Shown: in pieces, positions 15,172 through 23,234 of the stretch
Layout: each line of letters opens with the position of its first letter
Numbering within the stretch: the stretch's first letter is position 1
Origin: an uncultured Blautia sp.
Lineage (GTDB): Bacteria > Bacillota > Clostridia > Lachnospirales > Lachnospiraceae
Direction of reading: 5' to 3'
Length of the DNA stretch: 43,521 nucleotides
NCBI GenBank assembly: GCA_900553515.1
Contig: USDN01000020.1
Span: 1 to 43,521, forward strand
The notes under the pieces: model-generated
Told to the model about the DNA's origin: nothing
The model's database searches: none
What the model saw: only the letters and a program-made list of their open reading frames with translations
Made by a program: the position numbers and the translations under genes

Positions 15172-16035
15172 TCATGCCTCCGCATCATAATCATCCCCTG
15201 TACGGTGCTCCTCATGTTCCTGCATTTCTTCATCGACTCCGTTTTCCTCTGTTAAGCCAGGAACTTCCGGAGTCCATCTGGCCATTTCCTGTGCATGCTT
15301 TCTCCGTCTCTCTTCCAGCTCTCCGGTCACATCCATATAAAAAGCAGTCATAGCTGCCTGCATATACGGCATGACCCAGACAAGAGCAATATAAAAGGTG
15401 AAAAAAGACAAAATGATCAGTGGTAAAAAACTAAGCTGAAGCACTAAAAATTTCCACATATGCCCTTTCATCAGCTCTGCACTTTTTTTCAAAGCCCGGG
15501 TTCCTTTCATCTGAGGTTCATCTGCCAGAATATAAAAAGTCATGGAAAACGGCAGTTTGATCACCATTCCCAAAAGCATTCCTGCAAGCATACTGATTAT
15601 GATCGGTCTCATCCATATATAAAAGGCTTCCAGGGTTTCTCCTGCCGGCACTGTGGCATTGGACAGATAGTAAAAAGGAATCATCATCACTGTATCAATA
15701 AGAGATATGATAAATCCGGCCATCAGAATGCCATCTGAGCCTTTTCGGAACATACAGAAAAGATCGCCCATCCTGTATTCCCTGCCTCTTGCCATGTTCA
15801 GAAGCATATAATTATAACCGGTGCTGACGATCATGGACAGCAGTGAAACGATCAGAAGAAAGATTTCCCCAAGTATCCATGCAGGAAAAGCCGTTCCCGG
15901 AAAGAGATTTCCTGCCACCATCATTCCAACCGTATTTACAAAAGGCGCCGCCATCATACCGATAATGGCTATTCCCCATTTTCCGCGCAAAAATTCTTTT
16001 GCATATGATTTCCAATATCTTCGGTCTCCATTCAT
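15172..16035 (-). CDS. DUF975-family integral membrane protein
   Basis: A 287-residue membrane protein with about six hydrophobic helices. It has the DUF975 pattern: a short amphipathic start, YAKEFLRGKWGIAIIGMMAA, a loop with GYNYMLLNMARGREYRMGDLF, FSMTFYILADEPQMKGTRALKKSAELMKGHMWKFLVLQLSF split over two helices, and an acidic soluble tail (about 240-287) rich in E and D. The family is widespread in Firmicutes and has no settled role. GAGG lies 9 nt before the ATG, and a promoter is visible at 16072-16100. Tex follows on the same strand. Confidence 0.88.
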   Translation of the reverse strand: MNGDRRYWKSYAKEFLRGKWGIAIIGMMAAPFVNTVGMMVAGNLFPGTAFPAWILGEIFLLIVSLLSMIVSTGYNYMLLNMARGREYRMGDLFCMFRKGSDGILMAGFIISLIDTVMMIPFYYLSNATVPAGETLEAFYIWMRPIIISMLAGMLLGMVIKLPFSMTFYILADEPQMKGTRALKKSAELMKGHMWKFLVLQLSFLPLIILSFFTFYIALVWVMPYMQAAMTAFYMDVTGELEERRRKHAQEMARWTPEVPGLTEENGVDEEMQEHEEHRTGDDYDAEA

Positions 16036-16071
16036 TTTTGTTCCTCACTCTCTTTCTACTGCTATTTAGAT

Positions 16072-16100
16072 ACTTTAGCACGATTTAGTACAGGTGTCGA
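16072..16100 (-). promoter_or_regulatory. Probable promoter of the DUF975 gene
   Basis: Minus strand TCGACA (16095-16100), 17-bp spacer, TAAAGT (16072-16077). Each box departs from consensus by one or two bases. Confidence 0.5.
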
Positions 16101-16133
16101 TATCTTTTTCTGATTATTTCCTGCAGCAACAGG

Positions 16134-16167
16134 AAAAACCGCTTATCCTAAAAAATGGATAAGCGGT
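16134..16167 (-). terminator. Terminator after the secreted repeat-protein gene
   Basis: Minus strand ACCGCTTATCC, ATTTTTTA loop, GGATAAGCGGT, then TTTTTCC: a perfect 11-bp stem 20 nt past the stop codon. Confidence 0.9.
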
Positions 16168-16187
16168 CATAAACTGCTGCTGTTCTG

Positions 16188-17426
16188 TTATGGTGTCTCA
16201 ATCAGCTGGTTACGAATCGTGATGCTTGCCGCCTGCGTGGTACTTTCATCTTTATTAAACCAAAATTCCACGTAGTGGTCCAGTTTAGAATCTTTATCCG
16301 GATAAACAGTCAGATAATCCTCATCATCTTCATACAGATATCCCCTCTCGGAGGCCTTGGCGATCAGTTCATTTTTATCTGCACCCAGAGTAACCTCCTC
16401 GGAAAGTTTCATGGCAAAGATCTCAGGATCATAGCTGCCAAAAGAAAGCTCTGTTACAAAACAGTTTTCAATGGCAGTGGCATTTTCCGTGAGATTATAA
16501 ACAGAAAAACGAGCCGTCTGATTTTCCTTCATCATCTCAATAAATTCCAGACCGCCTCCCTCAAGGAACGCGTCCTCTGCAACATCTTTCATTACCCATC
16601 CATTAGCAAGAAATGCAGAAACCGGAGCCGGAAGTCTGTAAAGATTTCCCATAAACTCCACTGTCGGCTCTATATAATCGCTGCCCAGAGCGTCAGGAGT
16701 CTTGTAGTTGCTTACAATATCCGGCACCTCAGTACTGACACTTCCTTTATCGAAACCTTCCGGTTCCTTAAAATTCCGGATGTCAATCTGAAGAAGCGTA
16801 TTTTCTTCTTTGTACACATACAGTTCTACTCTCTGATAGGAATCCTGCTGATACGTCATTTTGGTATAAAGGTCACCATCATAAGTATCACTTGGCTCTC
16901 CATATGCAGCCTTGATATCCTCTATATCAGAAGTTCCCATAACAATCCCGCCGGGAAGTTTCACTGTAGTACTGGACAGATCCACCTCTCCCCATGTCAT
17001 ATCCAGCTTGATTCCTCCTACAAGACATTCTGAAAGAGGTGCCTCATTAATACCAAAATTGATCATATCAACATAAGCGCTGACTTCTCCGTTATTAAAT
17101 GTTGCCAGACCATAGGAGCCTGTAGCGATCATCGTATCCGGACTGTCATTTTTACTCAGAGTCCATCCCATTGCCGTAAAATCCTCATAAGTCATAGGAA
17201 GCTGTATAAGATTTCCTGCATATTCCATCCGATATCCATAAACATCCGTACCAAGTCCGGCATCTTCTGCAGATGTTTGTCCCGGATCCGCATCTGTTTC
17301 TCCAACTGTGTCTGAAGAAGCCTCTGTCTGCGCTGAGTCTGCAGTCTCCTCTGCTGCCCATACAGCTGATGGAAGACTAAAACACATGCATCCTGCAAGT
17401 AAAAAAGCCAGATATTTTTTTCTCAT
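16188..17426 (-). CDS. Secreted protein with two tandem repeats, function unknown
   Basis: A 412-residue exported protein. Residues 1-25 are a Sec signal peptide (AFLLAGCMCFSLPSAVWAA); a cysteine in the hydrophobic core is not followed by a clear lipobox. Residues 26-60 are a low-complexity linker rich in E, D, S and T. The rest is two copies of a domain of about 180 residues, each opening with a similar phrase: YRMEYAGNLIQLPMTYEDF then MGWTL, and EPTVEFMGNLYRLPAPVSAF then NGWVM. Each copy ends in beta-rich sequence with acidic loops. I do not recognise the family. GGAGG precedes the ATG. Single gene with its own terminator. Confidence 0.75.
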   Translation of the reverse strand: MRKKYLAFLLAGCMCFSLPSAVWAAEETADSAQTEASSDTVGETDADPGQTSAEDAGLGTDVYGYRMEYAGNLIQLPMTYEDFTAMGWTLSKNDSPDTMIATGSYGLATFNNGEVSAYVDMINFGINEAPLSECLVGGIKLDMTWGEVDLSSTTVKLPGGIVMGTSDIEDIKAAYGEPSDTYDGDLYTKMTYQQDSYQRVELYVYKEENTLLQIDIRNFKEPEGFDKGSVSTEVPDIVSNYKTPDALGSDYIEPTVEFMGNLYRLPAPVSAFLANGWVMKDVAEDAFLEGGGLEFIEMMKENQTARFSVYNLTENATAIENCFVTELSFGSYDPEIFAMKLSEEVTLGADKNELIAKASERGYLYEDDEDYLTVYPDKDSKLDHYVEFWFNKDESTTQAASITIRNQLIETP

Positions 17427-17517
17427 AGATCATCCTCCGTTGGTCATTTTTATCTATTATATACGAATATCCACAATTTTTCCAGCATTTTTACACATAT
17501 CACTGTTAGAATTATAC

Positions 17518-17551
17518 AAAAAACCCCACTCCGAAATTATTCCGGAATGGG
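17518..17551 (-). terminator. Terminator after lysC
   Basis: Minus strand CCCATTCCG and CGGAGTGGG (one G-U pair) enclose a short loop and are followed by TTTTTT. It closes the ACT-hom-apgM-lysC operon. Confidence 0.85.
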
Positions 17552-17568
17552 ATCTCTTCTGGTTCTTA

Positions 17569-18777
17569 TCAATCTGCCAGATTAAAGGCATCATGCACTG
17601 CATTCATAGCGCGAATACCGTCCTTTTCATTGATCAGAACTGTAACACGGATCTCTGATGTTGAGATCATATTGATATTTACACCTTCATTATAAAGGCT
17701 TTCAAACATCTTGGCAGCCACTCCTGGATTACTCATCATTCCAGCCCCTACAATAGACAGCTTGGCGATATTTCTCTCAGAGTGAAGCTCCTTATAACCA
17801 AGTCTTGCCTGGTGCTCTTCCAGAACTGCCACCGCATCATCCAGATCCTTTCCGTCTACAGTAAAAGAAATATCTTTTGTTCCCGCACGTCCGATAGACT
17901 GCAGGATCACGTCAACATTAATATTTCTCTTCGCAAGGACGTCAAAAAGTTTAAATGCCATTCCCGGAACATCCTTAAGTCCGATGACCGCAATCCTTAC
18001 CGCTTCAGTATCCAGCGCCACACCGCTGATCAGCATTCTTTCCACTGTTACTTCCTCCTTTACAACAGTTCCTTCACTTGTATTCAGACTTGAGCGCACA
18101 ACAAGAGGCACTCCATATTTTTTGGCCATTTCCACAGAACGGTTATGGAGCACGCCTGCTCCCAGTGTTGCCAGATCCAGCATCTCATCATAGGTGATCT
18201 CCTTCAGCTTGCGGGCTGTCGGTACCTTACGGGGATCTGCGGTATAAACACCATCTACGTCTGTGTAGATCTCACAGGCATCCGCATGAAGAGCGGCTGC
18301 AAGGGCAACTGCCGTAGTATCAGAGCCGCCTCTTCCAAGAGTCGTATAATCATCATATTTATTGATTCCCTGGAAGCCGGTGACTACAACAATCTTACGG
18401 CTGTCCAGTTCTCTTTTTATTCGCTCTGTATCAATTCTTTTTAAACGGGCGTTTCCATGGACACTTGTCGTATGCATGGCAACCTGAAACGCATTCAGGG
18501 AAACAGCAGGAACCCCCAGGCTGTCCATAGCCATACTCATAAGAGCTACAGACATCTGTTCTCCTATGGTAAACAGCATATCCATCTCTCTTTTCGGCGG
18601 CTTCTCGTTAATGTTTGCAGCCATAGAGATCAGCTCATCTGTGTACTTTCCCATTGCAGAAAGTACAACCACCACATCGTTTCCTTTTTTATAATCTTCA
18701 ATACATCTGCGGGCAACATTAAAGATACGCTCCTTATTTGCCACAGAAGTTCCTCCGAATTTCTTTACAATTAACAT
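17569..18777 (-). CDS. lysC: Aspartate kinase, monofunctional, with C-terminal ACT domains
   Basis: A 402-residue aspartokinase that phosphorylates L-aspartate, the first step to lysine, methionine and threonine. The N terminus has the family signature KKFGGTSVANKERI. The kinase domain runs to about residue 245 and includes TTLGRGGSDTTAVALAAAL and EIYTDVDGVYTADPR. Two ACT regulatory domains follow (about 260-400), with VPGMAFKLFDVLAKRNINVDVI and MMSNPGVAAKMFESLYNEGVNINMIS. The ATG overlaps the end of the apgM gene by 7 nt (ATGTTAA), with GGAGGAG as ribosome site inside that gene. Last gene of the operon. The ACT domains suggest feedback control by lysine and/or threonine. Confidence 0.97.
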   Translation of the reverse strand: MLIVKKFGGTSVANKERIFNVARRCIEDYKKGNDVVVVLSAMGKYTDELISMAANINEKPPKREMDMLFTIGEQMSVALMSMAMDSLGVPAVSLNAFQVAMHTTSVHGNARLKRIDTERIKRELDSRKIVVVTGFQGINKYDDYTTLGRGGSDTTAVALAAALHADACEIYTDVDGVYTADPRKVPTARKLKEITYDEMLDLATLGAGVLHNRSVEMAKKYGVPLVVRSSLNTSEGTVVKEEVTVERMLISGVALDTEAVRIAVIGLKDVPGMAFKLFDVLAKRNINVDVILQSIGRAGTKDISFTVDGKDLDDAVAVLEEHQARLGYKELHSERNIAKLSIVGAGMMSNPGVAAKMFESLYNEGVNINMISTSEIRVTVLINEKDGIRAMNAVHDAFNLAD

Positions 18778-19982
18778 AATTCTCCTCCGAAAAGATATTT
18801 CATCATATCCCAGCCATGACTGACTGTCCTTCCGCTGTCGGCAGCTTCCTTTTCGTTATAATGCCAGTCATGCTGTTCCGGTGCAGTACTGTCATACAAA
18901 AGATAAGGAACCGGCTCTGCTACATGGGTACGCACCTTTACAGGAGTAGGATGATCCGGAAGGATCAGCATACGGTAATCCTCTCCTGCCGCATCCAGTC
19001 CTTCCTTTACCAGGCGGATCAATCTCTGGTCGAGATACTCAATAGACTGGATCTTGCGCTCCACACTTCCCTGATGTCCCATTTCATCCGGCGCCTCTAC
19101 ATGAATATAGGCAAAATCATATCCCTTTTTTGTCAGTGCATCCACTGCCGCCCGGGCTTTTCCTTCATAGTTGGTATGAAGACCGCCGTTAGCTCCTTCC
19201 ACAACGATGCGGTCCATCTCAGCGCCTACGGCAATTCCCTTCAAAAGGTCTACTGCGGAGATCATAACACCTTTTTTATGATGGATCGCCTCAAAAGAAG
19301 TAAGGATTGGTTTGGTTCCTGCTCCCCAGAACCAGAAGCTGTTGGCAGGATTCAGACCCTGTTCCTTTCTTTTTTTGTTCAGCGGATGATTTTTCAGGAT
19401 CTCATAGCTTCTCTTCTGCATATGAAGAAGCCTTTCATCTGCAGGAAGATAAGGGCCGATCTTCTGTGTCAGCACATCATGAGGCGGAGTCAGTTCCAGT
19501 ACCTGCCCATTATCCCACACAAGGCAGTGACGGTAACTGGTGCCTGTATAAAAATGATAGTTTTCATTTTCCAGTTCCCTGCACACATCCTTCAGAAGGA
19601 TATCTGCTTCTTCTGTGCTGATCTCACCGGAGCTGTGGTCAAGGATCTTCTGTTCTTCGTAAGGTACATCCTCTTCTGTCAGGGTTACGATATTGCAGCG
19701 ATACACCACATCACTGTTTTTCATATCCACACCAATGCTCAGGGCTTCCAAAGGTGATCTTCCTGTATAATATTTCCGTGGATCATATCCCATGACAGAA
19801 AGATTTGCCGTATCACTTCCCGGCGCCATTCCATCTGGAATGGTAGCTACGGTTCCGATCTCAGATACCTTTGCCAGCTCATCCATGCAGGGCGTCTCTG
19901 CGCAGGAAAGAGGTGTTCCTCCGTTCAGGCTTTCCATTGGCCAGTCTGCCATTCCATCTCCCAAAACCACAACATACTTCAT
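18771..19982 (-). CDS. ApgM-like phosphotransferase, presumed homoserine kinase
   Basis: A 403-residue alkaline-phosphatase-fold enzyme of the cofactor-independent phosphoglycerate mutase (ApgM) family. It starts MKYVVVLGDGMADWP, where the first aspartate is a metal ligand. Other marks are GTVATIPDGMAPGSDTANLS, containing the nucleophile serine, HVEAPDEMGHQG and LPDHPTP. It lies between hom and lysC, and no ThrB-type kinase is present in the operon. A subgroup of this family has been proposed as homoserine kinases in genomes lacking ThrB, so I infer phosphorylation of homoserine. The frame is open 29 codons upstream (to 20069), but that region is a duplicated ribosome-site segment; GGAGG sits 6-7 nt before the ATG at 19982. 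Confidence 0.85.
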   Translation of the reverse strand: MKYVVVLGDGMADWPMESLNGGTPLSCAETPCMDELAKVSEIGTVATIPDGMAPGSDTANLSVMGYDPRKYYTGRSPLEALSIGVDMKNSDVVYRCNIVTLTEEDVPYEEQKILDHSSGEISTEEADILLKDVCRELENENYHFYTGTSYRHCLVWDNGQVLELTPPHDVLTQKIGPYLPADERLLHMQKRSYEILKNHPLNKKRKEQGLNPANSFWFWGAGTKPILTSFEAIHHKKGVMISAVDLLKGIAVGAEMDRIVVEGANGGLHTNYEGKARAAVDALTKKGYDFAYIHVEAPDEMGHQGSVERKIQSIEYLDQRLIRLVKEGLDAAGEDYRMLILPDHPTPVKVRTHVAEPVPYLLYDSTAPEQHDWHYNEKEAADSGRTVSHGWDMMKYLFGGELC

Positions 19983-19983
19983 A

Positions 19984-20053
19984 ATTTCCTCCTCACTGTC
20001 CGATTCGATCGGACATACAGGTATCCCCCTGGGGATTTCCTCCTCACTGTCCG
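19984..20053 (-). repeat. In-frame 51-nt-period duplication of the hom-apgM junction
   Basis: A 19-nt unit carrying the ribosome site (minus strand CGGACAGTGAGGAGGAAAT) occurs at 19984-20002 and 20035-20053. Between them are two perfect palindromes, 19997-20015 (TGTCCGAT/ATCGGACA) and 20023-20036 (ATCCCC/GGGGAT). Only the copy nearer apgM is followed by a start codon. Confidence 0.85.
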
Positions 20054-20055
20054 GT

Positions 20056-21270
20056 TCAGTCTTTGACACGGATCATGGTTACCACCTTACCATTGAGTTG
20101 TGCTGCTTTTTCTTTATATTCTCCCTGTTTCATAGCCGGAGTGATAAAAGCAAATTCTCCCGGGAATTTCTTCAGGTTCACGATTTCAACTGTTCCGAAC
20201 ACTTCTTCCACCTGGTCTACTGTAGCACCTTTAACTCTTACAAAAAATCTGCCTGTCACGTCATCCATTTCCATAGGATGAAGAGGGATGCTTGTCCAGT
20301 TGGTCATGATATTTCTGTGGAGATGCTTGGCCTCGTCCACCACATCAGCCACTACTGCACTTGCAGTAGGAAGTTTGCCTGCTCCGCTTCCATAAAACAT
20401 AGCGTCGCCCAGGACATTTCCATGTACAAATACACCGTTAAATACATCATTAACGCTAAATAATGGACTTTTTCTGCTGAGAAGGAACGGAGCTACCATA
20501 GCATAGAAAGAGTCCTGACCCACTTTACGGCTGGTAGCCAGAAGCTTAATAGTCATTCCCAGTTCCGCTGCGTATTCCATATCCTCCGGGGTTATCTTTG
20601 TAATACCTTCTGTATAAATCTCCTCATAATTCAGGAACTTGCCATATGCCAGGGAAGAAAGGATCGCAATCTTACGGCATGCGTCATGTCCTTCCACATC
20701 AGCAGTTGGATCTGCCTCTGCATATCCCTTTTCCTGAGCTTCTCTCAAAACATCGTCAAACGCAGATCCTTCTGTGCTCATTTTATAAAGCATATAATTT
20801 GTAGTTCCATTGAGGATTCCTGTGATCTCATCGATCTCATCTGCAGTAAGAGAAGAATTTAATGCACGGATAATAGGAATTCCTCCTCCGCAGCTGGCCT
20901 CAAACAGGAAATTGATATCTTTTTCTCTTGCAATCTCCATAAGCTCCGGTCCATGTTTGGCAACAAGCGCCTTATTAGAAGTGCAGACGCTTTTTCCAGA
21001 TTCCAGGGCACGTTTTACAAAGGTATAAGCCGGCTCAATTCCCCCCATAACCTCTACTACGATATCTACCTCCGGATCGTTTGCAATGATCTCATAATCA
21101 TGGACCAGGATCTCCTGTACCGGATCTCCCGGAAAATCTCTGAGATCCAGGACATATTTGATATTGATCTCTGCTCCTGCACGTTTATTGATGCTTTTAT
21201 GATTTGTGTTGATAACCTCTACCACACCGCTTCCAACAGTGCCGTATCCTAATACTGCTATATTTACCAT
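20056..21270 (-). CDS. hom: Homoserine dehydrogenase
   Basis: A 404-residue enzyme reducing aspartate semialdehyde to homoserine with NAD(P)H. The Rossmann motif GYGTVGSGV is at residue 8. Next come VDIVVEVMGGIEPAYTFVKRAL, TSNKALVAKHG and the catalytic core ASCGGGIPIIRALNSSLTADEI with GILNGTTNYML. A C-terminal ACT domain (about 325-400) begins GRFFVRVKGATVDQVEEVFG, so threonine feedback is likely. GGAGG precedes the ATG by about 6 nt. It follows the ACT-HTH regulator by 73 nt and precedes the ApgM-like kinase with a duplicated ribosome site in the gap. Confidence 0.97.
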   Translation of the reverse strand: MVNIAVLGYGTVGSGVVEVINTNHKSINKRAGAEINIKYVLDLRDFPGDPVQEILVHDYEIIANDPEVDIVVEVMGGIEPAYTFVKRALESGKSVCTSNKALVAKHGPELMEIAREKDINFLFEASCGGGIPIIRALNSSLTADEIDEITGILNGTTNYMLYKMSTEGSAFDDVLREAQEKGYAEADPTADVEGHDACRKIAILSSLAYGKFLNYEEIYTEGITKITPEDMEYAAELGMTIKLLATSRKVGQDSFYAMVAPFLLSRKSPLFSVNDVFNGVFVHGNVLGDAMFYGSGAGKLPTASAVVADVVDEAKHLHRNIMTNWTSIPLHPMEMDDVTGRFFVRVKGATVDQVEEVFGTVEIVNLKKFPGEFAFITPAMKQGEYKEKAAQLNGKVVTMIRVKD

Positions 21271-21343
21271 TTCTTCCTCCCCTGTATGTTTCTTATATCG
21301 TTACTGTTCACAGTAACCTTATTTCTTTTGCTTATGTTTCCTG

Positions 21344-21796
21344 TTATTCCCGTCCAAGGATCTTCAGATAGTGAATTCCCTCGATCTTTTCAATAAATTC
21401 CACCATGGCTTCCGCATCTCCCTGTCCCGGAAGAATATCCACACTAAGAGTCAGGGTTGCCACTCCATTGATTGGAATGCTCTGATGAATCGTCAGGATA
21501 TTTCCGTGAAAACGCGCAATGGTATGAAGCACTGCGGACAAAAGTCCCGGTTCATCATCCATCTGTATGATAAAAGTAATCGTTTTTCCCCTTGCCTGAT
21601 CATGAAAGGGAAAAATATCGTCTTTATATTTATAAAAAGAACTGCGGCTGATACCTGTCTGCTCTGAAGCCTCCTGCACTGTCTGCACCTTTCCGGAATC
21701 CAGAAGCCGTTTGGCTTCCACCACCTTCAGAAGTACTTCCGGAACCGCCCGTTCCTTTACTACAAAGTATTTATTTTTTTCTGATGTTTTTTCCAT
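21344..21796 (-). CDS. HTH-ACT regulatory protein (UPF0735/PheB-like)
   Basis: A 150-residue protein with an N-terminal helix-turn-helix (about 22-55: KRLLDSGKVQTVQEASEQTG, ISRSSFYKYKDDIF) and a C-terminal ACT domain (about 70-148: TFIIQMDDEPGLLSAVLHTIARFHGNILTI split over this region). This is the UPF0735/PheB plan. First gene of the aspartate-family operon, so I infer that it senses an amino acid and tunes hom or the operon. Its transcript starts at or inside a long leader hairpin. The ATG at 21796 has GGGGGAGAGG upstream. Confidence 0.88.
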   Translation of the reverse strand: MEKTSEKNKYFVVKERAVPEVLLKVVEAKRLLDSGKVQTVQEASEQTGISRSSFYKYKDDIFPFHDQARGKTITFIIQMDDEPGLLSAVLHTIARFHGNILTIHQSIPINGVATLTLSVDILPGQGDAEAMVEFIEKIEGIHYLKILGRE

Positions 21797-21824
21797 ATTC
21801 CTCTCCCCCTATTGATAAAAGAAA

Positions 21825-21878
21825 ATCCCTCGCAGGGGGTGTCCGTTTCATAAGGACACATGTTTTCCTACGAGGGAT
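21825..21878 (-). terminator. Leader hairpin/terminator between prfB and the ACT operon
   Basis: Minus strand ATCCCTCGTAGG pairs with CCTGCGAGGGAT (12 bp), with an inner GTGTCC/GGACAC stem, followed by TTTTCTTTT. It can end prfB transcripts. It also begins almost at the predicted start of the ACT-hom-apgM-lysC transcript, so it may attenuate that operon. Confidence 0.75.
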
Positions 21879-21907
21879 ATGTTATCACACCTGACTATAG
21901 TCTGCAA
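21879..21907 (-). promoter_or_regulatory. Promoter of the ACT-hom-apgM-lysC operon
   Basis: Minus strand TTGCAG (21902-21907), 17-bp spacer, TAACAT (21879-21884). Transcription would start near 21872, inside the left arm of the hairpin. Confidence 0.6.
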
Positions 21908-21950
21908 GTATTTTTTATTCATGCAGATCCAGGAATATGGGATCCACAGA

Positions 21951-23076
21951 TCAGCTCTGTTCCGGTTTTCTGGAAAGAGCGATCCATTTCAGGTATGCAT
22001 TGATAAACAGGTCGATACCGCCGTCCATCACTGCATCCACATTTCCGGTTTCTTCATTTGTACGGTGATCCTTCACCATGGTATACGGCTGCATGACATA
22101 AGAACGAATCTGATTGCCCCAGCCGATGTCCGTCACCTCGCCGCGGATACCGGAAAGTTTCTCCTCTGCCTCCTGCTGTTTCAGAAGATAGAGTTTTGCT
22201 TTCAGCATCTGCATGGCCTTATCTTTATTCATATGCTGAGAACGCTCATTCTGACACTGTACCACGATTCCCGTCGGAAAATGGGTGATACGGATGGCAG
22301 AAGAAGTTTTGTTGATGTGCTGTCCGCCGGCACCGCTGCTTCGGTAGGTGTCGATACGGATATCATCATCATTAATCTCTACGTCCAGATCCTTTTTGAT
22401 ATCCGGCATGACATCGCAGGATACAAAGGATGTCTGGCGCTTGCCTGCAGCATTGAACGGTGAAATACGCACAAGACGATGGACTCCCTTCTCTGACTTC
22501 AGATAACCGTAGGCATTCTCTCCGTTTACCTGGAAAGTAACAGATTTTACTCCGGCCTCATCGCCGTCAAGATAATCAAGGACCTCCATTGTAAAGCCCT
22601 TACGGTCTACCCAGCGGCTGTACATACGATACAGCATTCCGCACCAGTCACAGGCTTCTGTTCCGCCGGCTCCGGCATTCAGCTTAATAATGGCGTTTTC
22701 GCTGTCGTATTCTCCTGACAGAAGAGTTTTTACACGGATATTATCAAATGATGTACGGAATTCGTCCAACATTTCCTGGATTTCAGGAATAAGATCCGGG
22801 TCATTCTCCTCATAGCCCATCTCGATCATGGTCTCCATATCATCCATCTGTGTGATCAGATTATGATAGGTTTCCATATCGTCCTTCATGCTCTTTAATT
22901 CTTTCATTTTTTTCTGAGAAACTTCTGCGTCATCCCAGAAATCAGGCGCCTCCATTTCGCGCTCTAATTCTTCAACCCGCTTTTCTTTGTTAGCCAGGTC
23001 AAAGTGAATCCCTCACTTCCACTAATGGTTCTGTGTATGTTGCAAGAATACTCTTGAACTGATCTAATTCAACCAC
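21951..23076 (-). CDS. prfB: Peptide chain release factor 2, with programmed +1 frameshift
   Basis: RF2 reads UGA and UAA stops. The gene is two joined frames: a 25-codon first part from GTG at 23076 (VVELDQFKSILATYTEPL to RDSL) ending in CTT-TGA, then, skipping base 23001, a second part DLANKEKRVEELEREMEAPDFW to the stop at 21951, 374 residues in all. The second part has the RF2 anticodon-like SPF (VRISPFNAAGKRQ) and the peptidyl-hydrolysis GGQ (SSGAGGQHINKTSSAIR). Low RF2 slows reading of its own UGA and favours the shift, a known autoregulation. AAGGTG is placed 5 nt before the GTG. Annotation from the internal ATG at 22955 alone would lose about 40 residues. Confidence 0.95.
22998..23004 (-). 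other. RF2 programmed frameshift site CTTTGAC
   Basis: Minus strand CTT-TGA-C, the standard RF2 slip site, in frame with the GTG at 23076. A Shine-Dalgarno-like GTGAGGG lies 5 nt upstream, slightly further away than in Escherichia coli. Confidence 0.95.
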
Positions 23077-23165
23077 AGCTTCACCTTCTTTCTATATATT
23101 ATTGAAACCTGCAGTTTCTGCATGTTTCAAGTATTCCAAGAATACCATAATTATACACAAACTTC

Positions 23166-23203
23166 AAGGGAAGCCTTGCAGAAACTATGCGCAGACTTCC
23201 CTT
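23166..23203. terminator. Weak hairpin between the KDG kinase gene and prfB
   Basis: AAGGGAAG/CTTCCCTT arms (8 bp) with a 22-nt loop. The T run is on the plus-strand side, so as a minus-strand terminator for the aldonate operon it is imperfect. Confidence 0.4.
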
Positions 23204-23234
23204 TTTCTTTCATTTCTCTTTTTATTTTCTGTTC

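Noticed and set aside
19983..20069. 29-residue acidic N-terminal extension of the ApgM-like protein
   Set aside because: It is encoded by the duplicated ribosome-site segment, and the family-typical start MKYVVVLGDGMADWP has its own GGAGG.
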